Shown piece by piece: positions 45,559 to 55,280 of a stretch of DNA of 64,000 nucleotides. The translations under genes and the position numbers were made by a program. The notes under the pieces are model-generated. The model saw nothing but the letters and a program-made list of their open reading frames with translations. It ran no database searches and was not told the origin of the DNA. Each line of letters begins with the position of its first letter. Position 1 is the stretch's first letter. Source of the DNA: Gillisella vitis (lineage in GTDB: Bacteria > Pseudomonadota > Alphaproteobacteria > Rhizobiales > Rhizobiaceae); NCBI RefSeq assembly GCF_021559775.1, contig NZ_CP056048.1, positions 620,001 to 684,000 of the forward strand. The letters run 5' to 3'.

Positions 45559-46461
45559 ATGCAGATAAAAGCACTGATCTATTTCGATGAACTGGTGCGA
45601 ACCCGCTCGATGCGGGCTGCTGCCGAGCGTCTGAATGTGCAGCCGACTGCCTTTGCCCGACAGATCGACCAGCTGGAGCATTACTTCGGGACGGTGCTGA
45701 TCGAGCGATCGAGCCGGGGCATCCAGTTGACGGCGGCGGGCGAGCTGCTGGCGGCAAGAGCGGGCAAGACATTGCGGGAGCTGAACCATGTTCACCAGCT
45801 GATCGACGATCTCCAGGGCTTGAAGCGCGGCCATGTCACTATCCACGCAAACGGTGCGACGGTTGCCAATTTGCTGGCACCGGCTCTGGCCGATTTCAGC
45901 CTGGTCTATCCCAATATCCGGTTTTCGGTGACCATTTCCAGCGCTGGTCAGGCGATGGAGGCCTTATCGAGTGCCAAGGCGGACATGGCTGTTACCCTGT
46001 TTTCCGAGCCTGATCCGGGCATAAGGGTGCGAGCACGGGCGCAAATCATTTATGATGTCATCGCCGCCAGCCATCATCCGGCAGCGCACTTGGCGGAAAT
46101 GACCATCACCGAGCTTGCCCGCTTTCCACTGGCGGTGCCGGATGGGTCCTTTGGTGCACGCCGCGCCTTCGATGCCTGGTTTTCCAAGGCCGGTCTGGAG
46201 CTTGATCCGGTCTTTGTGACGGGATCGCTGGAAATGCAGCGGGAACTGGTCTTGCGCGGTGCCGCCCTGACATTGCTACCAGCCCAGACGGTGGCGCGTG
46301 AACGCCGGTCTGGAGAACTGGTGGTAATCCCGATTGCCGGTGGGGCGGGTATCCGCACACCCATCGATCTTTGCGTCGCCGGTGACCGGCAATTGTCGTT
46401 TGCCGCTTCAAAGCTGGTGGATGCGGTTGAGCGGTTCATGCGCGAGCAGATGGGGAAATGA
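45559..46461 (+). CDS. LysR-family transcriptional regulator
   Basis: A 300-residue regulator. The N-terminal winged helix includes FDELVRTRSMRAAAERLNVQ and PTAFARQIDQLEHYFGTVLI, with the usual TAAGELL after the wing. The remainder (from about residue 90) is the two-lobed effector-binding domain. Divergent from the AmiC/AmiR operon and 143 bases before the second peptide-type transporter, it may control either. LysR proteins usually regulate the divergent or adjacent gene with a small-molecule inducer. The 45391-45558 stretch upstream holds its promoter, not clearly recognised. Confidence 0.9.
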   Translation: MQIKALIYFDELVRTRSMRAAAERLNVQPTAFARQIDQLEHYFGTVLIERSSRGIQLTAAGELLAARAGKTLRELNHVHQLIDDLQGLKRGHVTIHANGATVANLLAPALADFSLVYPNIRFSVTISSAGQAMEALSSAKADMAVTLFSEPDPGIRVRARAQIIYDVIAASHHPAAHLAEMTITELARFPLAVPDGSFGARRAFDAWFSKAGLELDPVFVTGSLEMQRELVLRGAALTLLPAQTVARERRSGELVVIPIAGGAGIRTPIDLCVAGDRQLSFAASKLVDAVERFMREQMGK

Positions 46462-46604
46462 AGACATGCGTGTAGCGTTTTGCGCTCCACGCAGAACACA
46501 AAAAACCGCATTGTGTGGTTGCTTGCGAAATGACAGTATTTTCGGCAATGACGCCACCCGTGGTAAACACGGAAAAACGAGCGTTCACGAAGGGGAATTT
46601 GACG

Positions 46605-48131
46605 ATGGTTCATGCACGCTTTTTCAAGCCGGGCACTTTGCGTCGCATCGCGTTGATGACGCTGGCGGCGACGACGGTCTGTTTTGTCGGCCCCGGCCTG
46701 GCGACGGCGGCCCAAAGGACGTTGACACTCGGCATGAATATCGAGCCGACCGGGCTTGATCCGACGGTGGCAGCCCCCGTGGCCATCGGCCAGGTGACCT
46801 GGCAGAATATTTTTGAAGGGCTGGTTGCCATCGACCGTGACGGCAAGATCGTGCCGCAGCTGGCGAAAAGCTGGGAGATCTCCCCCGACGGTCTCACCTA
46901 CACATTCAAGCTCCAGGAGGGCGTGACGTTCCACGATGGTGAGGCGTTTGATTCCTCCGTGGCGAAATTCACGCTCGACCGGGCGCGTGGCCCGGACTCG
47001 ACCAATGGCCAGAAACGGTTTTTCAGCGCCATCGACAGTATCGAGACGCCGGACAAGGCAACGCTGGTCTTGAAACTGAAGGAACCAGCGGGCTCGCTGC
47101 TCTACTGGCTGGGCTGGCCCGCCTCCGTGATGGTGGCCCCGAAAAGTGCTGCTGACGACAAGACCAATCCCATCGGCACAGGCCCGTTCAAATTCGTCAG
47201 CTGGACCAAGGGCGACCGGGTGGAGCTTGCCGCCAACCCTGATTACTGGAACAAGCAGGTGAAGCTTGGCCTCGACAAGGTGGTGTTCCGCTTCATTCCC
47301 GATGCTCAGGCCCAGGCGGCGGCGCTGAAATCCGGCGGCGTCGATGCCTTTCCAGAGTTCAGCGCGCCGGAACTGATGGACAGTTTCAAGGACGACGCCA
47401 AGCTTGCGACTGTGGTCGGCAATACCGAGTTGAAGGTCGTGGCGGGCATGAACAACACCCGCAAGCCATTCAACGACAAGCGTGTGCGCCAGGCGTTGAT
47501 GATGGCAATTGATCGTTCGACGCTGGTGGAAGGCGCCTGGTCCGGCTACGGCACTGTGATCGGCAGCCATTATACGCCGAACGATCCGGGTTATATCGAT
47601 ACCACCAAGGTTCTGCCCTATAACCCGGAAAAGGCCAAGGCGCTTCTGGAGGAAGCGGGTTATCCGAATGGGTTCAGCTTCACCATCAAGACCCCGCAAA
47701 TGACCTATGCGCCACGCAGCGCCGAAATCATGCAGGCCATGCTGGCCGAAATTGGCGTGACGATGACGATAGAGCCCACCGAGTTTCCGGGAAAATGGGT
47801 GTCGGACGTGTTCAAGGGGACGGATTACGACATGACCATCGTTGCTCACGCCGAGCCAATGGATATCGATATCTATGCCCGCGACCCCTATTATTTCAAC
47901 TATAAGAACCCGGTCTTCAACGAGACGATCAAGAAAATCCAGGCCACATCCGATCCGGCGGCCCAGGCCACGCTCTACGGTCAGGCGCAGCAGATTCTTG
48001 CCGAAGATGTGCCAGCGCTCTATCTGTTCGTCATGCCGAAGCTTGGCGTGTGGAACAAGAAAATCAAGGGCTTGTGGGAAAACGAACCGATCCCCGCCAA
48101 TGTTTTGTCACAGGTGTATTGGGAGGATTGA
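46605..48131 (+). CDS. Periplasmic oligopeptide-type solute-binding protein (SBP family 5), second system
   Basis: A 508-residue binding protein. An N-terminal signal peptide (basic MVHARFFKPGTLRRIAL, hydrophobic core, cleavage near ATA-AQR) precedes the mature family 5 sequence: LTLGMNIEPTGLDPTVAAP, YTFKLQEGVTFHDGEAFDSS, RVRQALMMAIDRSTLVEGAW. The start ATG 46605 has AAGGGGAA upstream; an in-frame ATG at 46515 would put 30 odd residues before the signal peptide. It is the first gene of a six-gene operon (transporter plus amidase). The 46462-46604 gap holds its promoter, not clearly recognised. Substrate perhaps an amide or glutathione-like peptide, from the linked amidase. Confidence 0.9.
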   Translation: MVHARFFKPGTLRRIALMTLAATTVCFVGPGLATAAQRTLTLGMNIEPTGLDPTVAAPVAIGQVTWQNIFEGLVAIDRDGKIVPQLAKSWEISPDGLTYTFKLQEGVTFHDGEAFDSSVAKFTLDRARGPDSTNGQKRFFSAIDSIETPDKATLVLKLKEPAGSLLYWLGWPASVMVAPKSAADDKTNPIGTGPFKFVSWTKGDRVELAANPDYWNKQVKLGLDKVVFRFIPDAQAQAAALKSGGVDAFPEFSAPELMDSFKDDAKLATVVGNTELKVVAGMNNTRKPFNDKRVRQALMMAIDRSTLVEGAWSGYGTVIGSHYTPNDPGYIDTTKVLPYNPEKAKALLEEAGYPNGFSFTIKTPQMTYAPRSAEIMQAMLAEIGVTMTIEPTEFPGKWVSDVFKGTDYDMTIVAHAEPMDIDIYARDPYYFNYKNPVFNETIKKIQATSDPAAQATLYGQAQQILAEDVPALYLFVMPKLGVWNKKIKGLWENEPIPANVLSQVYWED

Positions 48132-48139
48132 TCCTGATC

Positions 48140-48233
48140 GGCGATGACCTGAAACGGCCATCGCCTCCCGATGCAAGAGCACGTGAGATTGACTGTTTCG
48201 TCCTAGCACGGAGCGGGCCCGAAAAATCCGTGC
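48140..48233. repeat. Two intercistronic hairpins between binding-protein and permease genes, second system
   Basis: GGCGATG (48140-48146) pairs with CATCGCC (48159-48165), extended by CC/GG after one mismatch. GCACGGA (48206-48212) pairs with TCCGTGC (48227-48233). Neither has a T-run, so read-through to the permease gene is expected. As in the first system, they lie right after the binding-protein gene, where they would favour its mRNA stability. Confidence 0.6.
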
Positions 48234-48249
48234 GGAAGGAAAACCAGAG

Positions 48250-49200
48250 ATGCTTGCCCTTATTCTCAGGCGGCTGGGCGGCCTTGTCCTGACACTGGCT
48301 GCCGTGTCCATCCTGATCTTTATCTTGATGGATGTGTTACCTGGCGACCCCGCCGCCGTCATGTTAGGCACCTCGGCAAGCCCCGATACGCTGGCGGCGC
48401 TGCGCCATGAACTTGGCCTCGATCAACCGCTGGCGATCCGCTATCTGCACTGGTTGGCAGGTGCCGTGACGGGGGATTTGGGTCAGTCCTATACCTACGG
48501 CGTGCCGGTGGCTGGCCTGATCGGCGAGCGCCTCACCGTTACGCTGCCTTTGGCGGTGATGGCGATCCTTTTGTCCATGGCAATCGCCATCCCGATGGGT
48601 GTGGCCTCGGCCTCCCGACGCAATAGCGGCTTTGATTATACGGCTGGCTTTCTGTCGCAACTGTTCATCGCCGTTCCGGGTTTCTGGGTTGGTCTGCTGC
48701 TGGTGCTCGGCTTCTCCATAGGGCTTGGCTGGATGCCGGCTGGTGGCTTTGCCGGGTGGCAGGCAGGGGTCGGCCCGGCGCTGCTGTCGCTAACCCTGCC
48801 GGCCATAGCACTGGCGCTGCCGCAGGCAGGCGTATTGACCCGCGTGACCCGCTCGGCGGTGCTTGAGGTGATGAACGAGGATTTCGTCCGCACCGCCCGC
48901 GCCAAGGGCCTGACACGACGGGCGGCTTTGTGGCGTCATGCGGTGCCGAATGCGCTGGTGCCTGTCATGACCATTCTTGGCCTGCAATTCACCTTCCTGA
49001 TCGCCGGGGCCATCCTGATTGAAAATGTCTTCAACCTGCCGGGTCTGGGGCGGCTTGCCTATCAGGCGCTGAACCAGCGCGACATTATCGTCATGCAGGA
49101 TGTTGTGCTGTTCTTTGCGGGCCTGGTCATCATCATGAATTTCCTTGTCGATCTCTCTTATCTCGTACTGGACCCAAGATTGCGGGGCAGGGGCAAATGA
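48250..49200 (+). CDS. Oligopeptide-type ABC permease (DppB/GsiC type), second system
   Basis: A 316-residue permease with six hydrophobic segments. LDQPLAIRYLHWLAGAVTGD and DLGQSYTYGVPV are the DppB family N-terminal landmarks; RTARAKGLTRRAALWRHAVP is the ATPase-contact loop. GGAAGGA precedes the ATG by about nine bases. Its stop overlaps the next gene start (ATGA). Confidence 0.92.
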   Translation: MLALILRRLGGLVLTLAAVSILIFILMDVLPGDPAAVMLGTSASPDTLAALRHELGLDQPLAIRYLHWLAGAVTGDLGQSYTYGVPVAGLIGERLTVTLPLAVMAILLSMAIAIPMGVASASRRNSGFDYTAGFLSQLFIAVPGFWVGLLLVLGFSIGLGWMPAGGFAGWQAGVGPALLSLTLPAIALALPQAGVLTRVTRSAVLEVMNEDFVRTARAKGLTRRAALWRHAVPNALVPVMTILGLQFTFLIAGAILIENVFNLPGLGRLAYQALNQRDIIVMQDVVLFFAGLVIIMNFLVDLSYLVLDPRLRGRGK

Positions 49201-50063
49201 CCACAACCGTGACAACCTCAAAACCGTCTAGCGGAAGGGTGACCCGTCTTTTTCTTCGCCCGACATTGCTGATCGGCGGGCTGATTATAATCCTGCTGGT
49301 GGCGATCGCACTGCTGTCGCTGGTCTGGACACCGTTGCCGCCAACCCGGATGCAAATCATCTACAAGCTGAAACCGCCGCTGGTGCATGGCCTATTGGGA
49401 ACCGACCAGCTGGGCCGCGACCTGACCTCGATGCTGATGGTCGGCGCCTGGAATTCCCTGACGACAGCCATGGCGGCTGTGGTGCTTGGCGCAGGCGTCG
49501 GCACGCTGTTCGGCGTCACGGTTGCGGCGCGGCGCGGCATGGTCGAGGCGCTGACCATGCGGATCAACGATGTCATTTTCGCCATTCCGCCGATCCTGTC
49601 GGCTATGATGCTCGGCGCGCTGCTCGGCACTGGGCGGTTTACCGCCATTATCGCCATCGCCGTGTTCATGGTGCCGGTTTTTGCCCGCGTTACCGCCAGT
49701 GCGGCCCTCCAGGTCTGGTCGCGGGATTATGTGCTGGCGGCGCGCGCCGCAGGTAAGGGTCAGGTGCTGATCACCATCGAACATGTCCTGCCCAATATTG
49801 CCAGCCAGATCATCGTACAGGTCGCCATCCAGCTTGGCCTGGCCATTCTGACCGAGGCGGGCTTGAGCTTTCTTGGTCTCGGCATGCCGCCACCGGCGCC
49901 GACCTGGGGGCGGATGCTGGCCGATTCCCAGACCTATCTGGCTGCCGCGCCCTGGCTTGCTATCCTGCCGGGCCTTGCCATCGCGCTCACCGTGCTCGGC
50001 TTCAACATGCTGGGCGATGGGCTGCGCGATCTTCTCGACCCGCGTGAAAAGGGGCGTTCATGA
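49197..50063 (+). CDS. Oligopeptide-type ABC permease (DppC/GsiD type), second system
   Basis: A 288-residue permease with GTDQLGRDLTSMLMVGAWNS (DppC landmark) and AARAAGKGQVLITIEHVLPN as the contact loop. GLGMPPPAPTWGRMLAD near the end is a conserved DppC segment. It is coupled by four-base overlaps to the genes on both sides. Confidence 0.92.
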   Translation: MTTTVTTSKPSSGRVTRLFLRPTLLIGGLIIILLVAIALLSLVWTPLPPTRMQIIYKLKPPLVHGLLGTDQLGRDLTSMLMVGAWNSLTTAMAAVVLGAGVGTLFGVTVAARRGMVEALTMRINDVIFAIPPILSAMMLGALLGTGRFTAIIAIAVFMVPVFARVTASAALQVWSRDYVLAARAAGKGQVLITIEHVLPNIASQIIVQVAIQLGLAILTEAGLSFLGLGMPPPAPTWGRMLADSQTYLAAAPWLAILPGLAIALTVLGFNMLGDGLRDLLDPREKGRS

Positions 50064-51058
50064 GCGAACAACCATTGCTCTCCATTCGAGACCTGTCCAT
50101 TGCGGTTGATCTCCCCGATGGCCGTTCCATGCCCATTATCGATGACCTGAGTTTTGATCTGCGAGCTGGCGAAACGCTTGGCATTGTCGGTGAAAGCGGA
50201 TCGGGAAAATCACTGGCATCGCTCGCGGTTATTGGCCTCTTGCCACGCGTTGCGCGCCCGGCTGGCCAGATCCTGCTTGACGGAGAGGACCTGTTGAGCG
50301 CCAGCGAAGATCGGCTGTGCAAGGTCCGTGGCAACCGGATTGGCATGATCTTCCAGGAGCCGCTGACGGCACTCAATCCGGCGATGACCATTGGCGACCA
50401 GATCGCCGAAGGCCTGGTCTGGCATCGTGGCCTCAGCTGGCGGCAGGCGCGCCGCGAGGCGGTGGTGCTTCTCGATCAGGTCCGCATTCCCGACGCAAAG
50501 CGCCGGGCCGGGACCTATCCGCATGAAATGTCGGGCGGCCAGCGCCAGCGCGTCGGCATCGCCATTGCACTGGCACTGAAACCGGCGCTGATGATCGCCG
50601 ATGAGCCGACCACGGCGCTTGATGTGACGGTCCAGGCCGAAGTGCTGGATATTCTCGATGATCTGGTGCGCGAATACCGGATGGCGTTGATCCTCGTCAG
50701 CCATGATCTCGGCGTCATCGCCCGCATGTGCGACCGAACCCTGGTTCTCTATGCCGGAAGACGGATGGAGGAAGGTCCAACCCGCGATGTTCTGACCGCC
50801 CCGCTCAATCCTTATACGCGGGGCCTGCTCTCCGCTGTGCCTAAGCGGGTGCCTGGAAAGGATGGCGAGCAAGGCAGGCTTGTCACCATTCCCGGCACGG
50901 TTCCGGGGTTTGCGCAGCTGCCTGAAGGCTGCTGCTTTTCCGACCGCTGCCCTGATGTGATGACGGAATGTCGTCTCACTGCGCCGGGTTGGTCGAGGCA
51001 GGGCGAGGATCGCCGTGTGCGCTGTCTGCGCGCTGAGCAAGGGGAGATCCGCGGATGA
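50060..51058 (+). CDS. Oligopeptide-type ABC ATPase (DppD type), second system
   Basis: A 332-residue ATPase: [31 protein letters not shown] and [16 protein letters not shown] are intact. The C-terminal EGCCFSDRCPDVMTEC is the Opp/Dpp cysteine motif. Four-base overlaps with the previous and next genes indicate coupled translation. Confidence 0.92.
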   Translation: MSEQPLLSIRDLSIAVDLPDGRSMPIIDDLSFDLRAGETLGIVGESGSGKSLASLAVIGLLPRVARPAGQILLDGEDLLSASEDRLCKVRGNRIGMIFQEPLTALNPAMTIGDQIAEGLVWHRGLSWRQARREAVVLLDQVRIPDAKRRAGTYPHEMSGGQRQRVGIAIALALKPALMIADEPTTALDVTVQAEVLDILDDLVREYRMALILVSHDLGVIARMCDRTLVLYAGRRMEEGPTRDVLTAPLNPYTRGLLSAVPKRVPGKDGEQGRLVTIPGTVPGFAQLPEGCCFSDRCPDVMTECRLTAPGWSRQGEDRRVRCLRAEQGEIRG

Positions 51059-52047
51059 CCGGAACCAGCCTTCTCGATATCCGCATGCTTGCCCGCGACT
51101 ATACCAGCCGTCCGCTGTTCGGGAAGCCGCATACCAGCCGGGCGCTGGATGAGGTGTCGCTGACGGTTGGGCGCGGCGAGATCTATGGCATTGTCGGTGA
51201 AAGCGGTTGTGGAAAATCCACCCTTGCCCGGCTGGTGATGGCGCTCGACCGTCCAACGTCGGGCCATGTCCTGTTTGACGGCGACGATCTGTTTTCACTG
51301 TCGCCAGAAGCGCTGAAGCGCAAGCGGCAAGCTTTCCAGATGGTGTTTCAGGACCCGTTCGGCTCTCTCGATCCGCGCCAGACCATCGGGCGGATTATCG
51401 CTGAACCCTTGCATGTGCTGTCGCCAAGGCCGGGTAAGGCAGCAATCGGCGAGAAAGTTGCCGCGATGCTGGAAAGCGTCGGCTTGCAGGCAGGTCATGT
51501 GCAGCGCTATCCGCATGAGTTTTCCGGCGGCCAGCGTCAGCGGATCGCCATTGCCCGCGCCCTGATCACCGAACCGAAACTTGTCGTGGCCGATGAGGCG
51601 GTCTCGGCGCTCGATCTCTCGGTGCAGGGGCAGGTCCTCAACTTGTTGATGGATCTGCGCCGCACACGCGGGGTCAGCTTTCTGTTCATCACCCATAATC
51701 TGGCGGTGGTTGATTGTATCGCTGATCGGGTCGGGGTGATGTATCGCGGCAAGCTGGTGGAGCAGGGACCGGCCCATGCGGTCTTCGAGCAGCCCCTGCA
51801 CCCCTATACGAAAATTCTGGCCGATGCCGAGCCAAGCGTTCACCGTTTCGGCAAGCCGCAAAAGCCTGCCCCTCTGCCTGATATCAGCGGCAATCCCGAT
51901 ATTGGCTGCGCGTTCCGCGCTCGCTGTCCACTGGCGCAGACACGCTGCACCATGGAACAGCCAGCGCTGCGCGAGATCATGCCTGGACGCGAGGCGGCCT
52001 GCCACCGCGCCGAGGTGATGGCCGGGACTGACACCTTCATCCGATAA
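51055..52047 (+). CDS. Oligopeptide-type ABC ATPase (DppF type), second system
   Basis: A 330-residue ATPase with GESGCGKSTLARLVMAL and FSGGQRQRIAIARAL. Walker B reads LVVADEAVSALDLSVQ, with Ala for the common Pro after the catalytic Glu, which should not abolish activity. The cysteine motif GCAFRARCPLAQTRC is at the C-terminus. It is followed after 26 bases by the amidase gene. Confidence 0.92.
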   Translation: MTGTSLLDIRMLARDYTSRPLFGKPHTSRALDEVSLTVGRGEIYGIVGESGCGKSTLARLVMALDRPTSGHVLFDGDDLFSLSPEALKRKRQAFQMVFQDPFGSLDPRQTIGRIIAEPLHVLSPRPGKAAIGEKVAAMLESVGLQAGHVQRYPHEFSGGQRQRIAIARALITEPKLVVADEAVSALDLSVQGQVLNLLMDLRRTRGVSFLFITHNLAVVDCIADRVGVMYRGKLVEQGPAHAVFEQPLHPYTKILADAEPSVHRFGKPQKPAPLPDISGNPDIGCAFRARCPLAQTRCTMEQPALREIMPGREAACHRAEVMAGTDTFIR

Positions 52048-52073
52048 AAGACCAAAGATATAGAAAGCCAGGA

Positions 52074-53468
52074 ATGACCGATCTTGTTGATTTGACCATC
52101 CGGGAGCTGATTGCCGGTTTCAGCGCCAAGACCCTGTCGCCGGAAGACTATTGGAACGCCGTTGAGGCTCGGATCGACGCTTTCGAGCCCTCGGTTCAGG
52201 CGCTTTACCTCTATGACCCTGAAAGTGCCGGCACCCAGGCCCGCGCCTCGACGGATCGTTGGCAGCGCGGCGCGGCCCTCGGCCCGCTCGACGGCATTCC
52301 CGTCTCGCTGAAGGAGTTAATCGCCACGAAAGGCCAGCCGGTGCCGCTTGGCACTGCCGCCGTTGATCTCGTGCCTGCTGCGGCAGACGCGCCGATTGCG
52401 GCACGGATGCGCGAAGACGGTGCGGTGATTTTCGCCAAGACCACCTGCCCGGATTATGGAATGTTGTCTTCGGGCCTGTCGAGTTTTCATCCGCTCAGCT
52501 GCAATCCCTGGGATTTGAGCCAAAACCCCGGCGGCTCCAGTGCCGGTGCGGCAGCGGCAGGGGCTGCCGGGTTCGGCCCGCTGCATATCGGCACCGATAT
52601 TGGCGGCTCTGTGCGCCTGCCAGCCGGATGGACCGGGCTGTTCGGCTTTAAGCCCAGCCATGGCCGCATCCCTGTTGATCCGTATTATGTCGGGCGTTGC
52701 GCCGGGCCGATGACCCGTTGCGTTGATGATGCCGCCTATTCGATGATGACACTGGCGCGCCCGGATTGGCGTGACGGGACCAGTCTTCCCCCAGAAGAAA
52801 TCAACTGGCTGGACGAGGCTATCGATATCAGCGGCATGAAAATCGGCCTCATGCTGGATGCCGGCTGCGGTCTTGCAGCCGAGGGGGAGGTGCGCGAGGC
52901 AATTATTGCCGCCGCCAAGCGGTTCGAGGCGGCAGGGGCCGAGGTTTTCGAGGTTGGCCCGGTGATGAACCGCGCCATGCTGGATGGGCTGGATGTGTTC
53001 TGGCGAGCAAAATTCTGGGGTGATATTGCCGCCCTCAGCACGGAAAAGCGCCAGATGATCCTGCCTTATATCTATGAATGGGCCGAGGGCGGTGCCAATG
53101 TCAGTGGCGTCGATGCGGTCAAGGGCTTTGGCCAAACCATCGAGATGCGTAAGACCTGCGGCGCCCTGTTTACCCGCGTCGATGCGGTTCTGTCGCCGGT
53201 CAATCCTGTCGTTTCCTACCCGGCGGAATGGGCCTCGCCGACCAATGATCCGCAGAAGCCTTTCGAGCATATTGCCTTCACGGTGCCGTGGAACATGTCG
53301 GAACAGCCTGCGGCATCGATCAATTGCGGCTTTTCAAGCAGCGGCATGCCGATTGGCTTGCAGATCGTCGGTCCACGGTTTGCTGATCTGACCGTGCTGA
53401 AACTGTCGAAACTGTTTGAAAGCTGGACCGGGCGGATCAGCACTTGGCCGCAGCCGCCACGGTCTTGA
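52074..53468 (+). CDS. Amidase signature family enzyme linked to the second peptide-type transporter
   Basis: A 464-residue amidase with the Ser-cisSer-Lys triad: Lys80 in VSLKELIATKG, Ser155 in NPGGSSAGAAA, and nucleophile Ser179 in GTDIGGSVRLPAG. The fold hydrolyses aliphatic or aryl amides, and some members are part of s-triazine pathways (AtzE type). No signal peptide is seen, so it is cytoplasmic. AGGA is near the ATG. The gene ends the operon and converges with the allophanate-hydrolase gene, with 15 bases between stops. The specific substrate is unknown. An AtzE-like carboxybiuret role is possible because of the neighbouring operon, but the AtzG small subunit is not seen. Confidence 0.85.
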   Translation: MTDLVDLTIRELIAGFSAKTLSPEDYWNAVEARIDAFEPSVQALYLYDPESAGTQARASTDRWQRGAALGPLDGIPVSLKELIATKGQPVPLGTAAVDLVPAAADAPIAARMREDGAVIFAKTTCPDYGMLSSGLSSFHPLSCNPWDLSQNPGGSSAGAAAAGAAGFGPLHIGTDIGGSVRLPAGWTGLFGFKPSHGRIPVDPYYVGRCAGPMTRCVDDAAYSMMTLARPDWRDGTSLPPEEINWLDEAIDISGMKIGLMLDAGCGLAAEGEVREAIIAAAKRFEAAGAEVFEVGPVMNRAMLDGLDVFWRAKFWGDIAALSTEKRQMILPYIYEWAEGGANVSGVDAVKGFGQTIEMRKTCGALFTRVDAVLSPVNPVVSYPAEWASPTNDPQKPFEHIAFTVPWNMSEQPAASINCGFSSSGMPIGLQIVGPRFADLTVLKLSKLFESWTGRISTWPQPPRS

Positions 53469-53483
53469 GGGGCTTATTGAGGC

Positions 53484-55277
53484 TCAAAGGCTGGCGATAT
53501 AGGCCCGCCAGCCGCCGAGATGGGTAATGTCCTCAGCGCCTTCGACCGCCGAAGGCTCTACCAAGAAGCCCTTGGCGCTCGATCCGTCATCCAGGAAAAC
53601 CGTGCCGATACACATCGGCGAGGGAATCATGTTGACGAACTGGCCGAAGCCAGCGGGCGTCAACTGCCAGATTTCCACGGCAATCGCGGCACCTTGCTCG
53701 ACCCGGACCAGGCCAGGCTTGGGCGGTGTCTGGTTGGGTAGGGCAAACAGCTTGTAGCTGGCCGATGTTGTACCTGCCCGCAGGAACCTGGCGTTGAGGC
53801 TGGTCAGTTGGTGATTGAGCGGCATGTCGGACAGATGCGCGCCGACGACGATGACAGGGATCAGGCCCTCCGCCTTTTCCACTGGCCTTTCAGGTGCTTG
53901 CGGCAGCGGCCATCCGGTGGCACCAATGGTGGTGCCAAGGCGGCTGTGCAAGGCTGAACCCAGTGCTGCGGTCAGGCCATCGGCACCGGAGGGTGCCAGC
54001 AACGTGACGCTTGAAGGCAGGCCATCGCCACGCTTGCCTGTTGGCACGGCAATGCCGCACATGTCCAGAAGATTGACGAAATTGGTATAGGTGCCGAGGC
54101 GTGAATTGGCCTTGATCGGCTCTTCTTGCAGATCGGCCAGTGTGTAATGGGTTGGGGCTGTCGGCACGCAGATCACATCGACGGAGGAGATCACCGGCAC
54201 CAACTGCTGCTTCAGCGCTTGCAGGCGGTACATGCCGGAAAACGCATCGGCGGCAGTCAGGGTTTTCGCCGCGCTGTAGATCGTGTGCGTCACCGGATGG
54301 AAGCTTTCGGGCTTCGCATCGAAAAAGTCTTTGACCGCCGCATAGCGCTCGGCCACCCAGGCGCCTTCATAGAGCAGGTTTGCGACCTCGTAAAAGCCGG
54401 AAAACGGCAGGTCCACGAGCGTGTGGCCCATGGCCGAAAGCTCCGCCAGCGCTTTTTCGAAACTTGCTTCCATAAGGCTGTCGCCGAAGAATTCGCGGTC
54501 GGCCTTGGCGGGAACGCCAATGCGCAGGACTGGCGCGGACGCCAACGCATGGCCCACCGGCATGGGGCGGGAATAGGCGTCCGTTACGTCGAGTTTTGCA
54601 GCGACGGTGAAGACCTTGTGGGCATCTTCCACCGTCAGTGCGAAGATCGATACGCAATCGAGGGTGCGGCAGGCGGGGATGACGCCGGTGGCCGACAGCG
54701 CCCCGACCGAGGGCTTTAGCCCGACAATATTGTTCAACCCGGCTGGAATGCGGCCAGAGCCTGCCGTATCGGTGCCGAGCGCGAAGCTGACAATGCCCTG
54801 CGCCGTCGCCACAGCCGAACCGGAACTGGAGCCGCCGGGGACCAGTTTGGGATCGATTGCGTTGCGGGGAATGGCATGGGGCGTGCGTACGCCGACCAGG
54901 CCAGTGGCGAACTGGTCCAGATTGGTCTTGCCGATCACCAAGGCACCGGCTTCTTTCAACAGGCGCACCACAGTTGAATCGGTTTCGGGCGTATAGGCAT
55001 AGTCCGGGCAGGCGGCGGTGGTTGGCAGGCCCGCGACATCGATATTGTCCTTGACGGCAAAAGGAATGCCCCAGAGCGGCTTTGTCTCCGGTGAAAAAGC
55101 GCCGAGCGCCTGCGCTTGCTCCAGCAAGACCGCCTTGTCGGCAAGCTTAAGGAAAATGCCGGGATCGTTGATGGCGGCGATGCGGGAAAATACCTCTTCG
55201 ATCATCTCCTGTGGTGTCCAGCCAGAGGCATAGGCGGCGTGAAGCGATGCAATATCAAAAGCTTGAGAAAATGCCAT
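53484..55277 (-). CDS. atzF: Allophanate hydrolase (AtzF type)
   Basis: A 597-residue two-domain enzyme. The amidase domain (about 1-450) has Lys76 in FAVKDNID, Ser150 in PGGSSSGSAVA, and nucleophile Ser174 in GTDTAGSGRIPAG. The C-terminal domain (about 465-597; VVGAHLSDMPLNHQL, then KPGLVRVEQG) is the small domain found only in allophanate hydrolases, needed for the decarboxylation half. It converts allophanate to ammonia and CO2, the last step of cyanuric acid and biuret breakdown (also used after urea carboxylase, whose gene is absent here). It is the last gene of the ten-gene operon, three bases after the cupin gene. Length matches the stand-alone enzyme. Confidence 0.9.
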   Translation of the reverse strand: MAFSQAFDIASLHAAYASGWTPQEMIEEVFSRIAAINDPGIFLKLADKAVLLEQAQALGAFSPETKPLWGIPFAVKDNIDVAGLPTTAACPDYAYTPETDSTVVRLLKEAGALVIGKTNLDQFATGLVGVRTPHAIPRNAIDPKLVPGGSSSGSAVATAQGIVSFALGTDTAGSGRIPAGLNNIVGLKPSVGALSATGVIPACRTLDCVSIFALTVEDAHKVFTVAAKLDVTDAYSRPMPVGHALASAPVLRIGVPAKADREFFGDSLMEASFEKALAELSAMGHTLVDLPFSGFYEVANLLYEGAWVAERYAAVKDFFDAKPESFHPVTHTIYSAAKTLTAADAFSGMYRLQALKQQLVPVISSVDVICVPTAPTHYTLADLQEEPIKANSRLGTYTNFVNLLDMCGIAVPTGKRGDGLPSSVTLLAPSGADGLTAALGSALHSRLGTTIGATGWPLPQAPERPVEKAEGLIPVIVVGAHLSDMPLNHQLTSLNARFLRAGTTSASYKLFALPNQTPPKPGLVRVEQGAAIAVEIWQLTPAGFGQFVNMIPSPMCIGTVFLDDGSSAKGFLVEPSAVEGAEDITHLGGWRAYIASL

Positions 55278-55280
55278 GGA

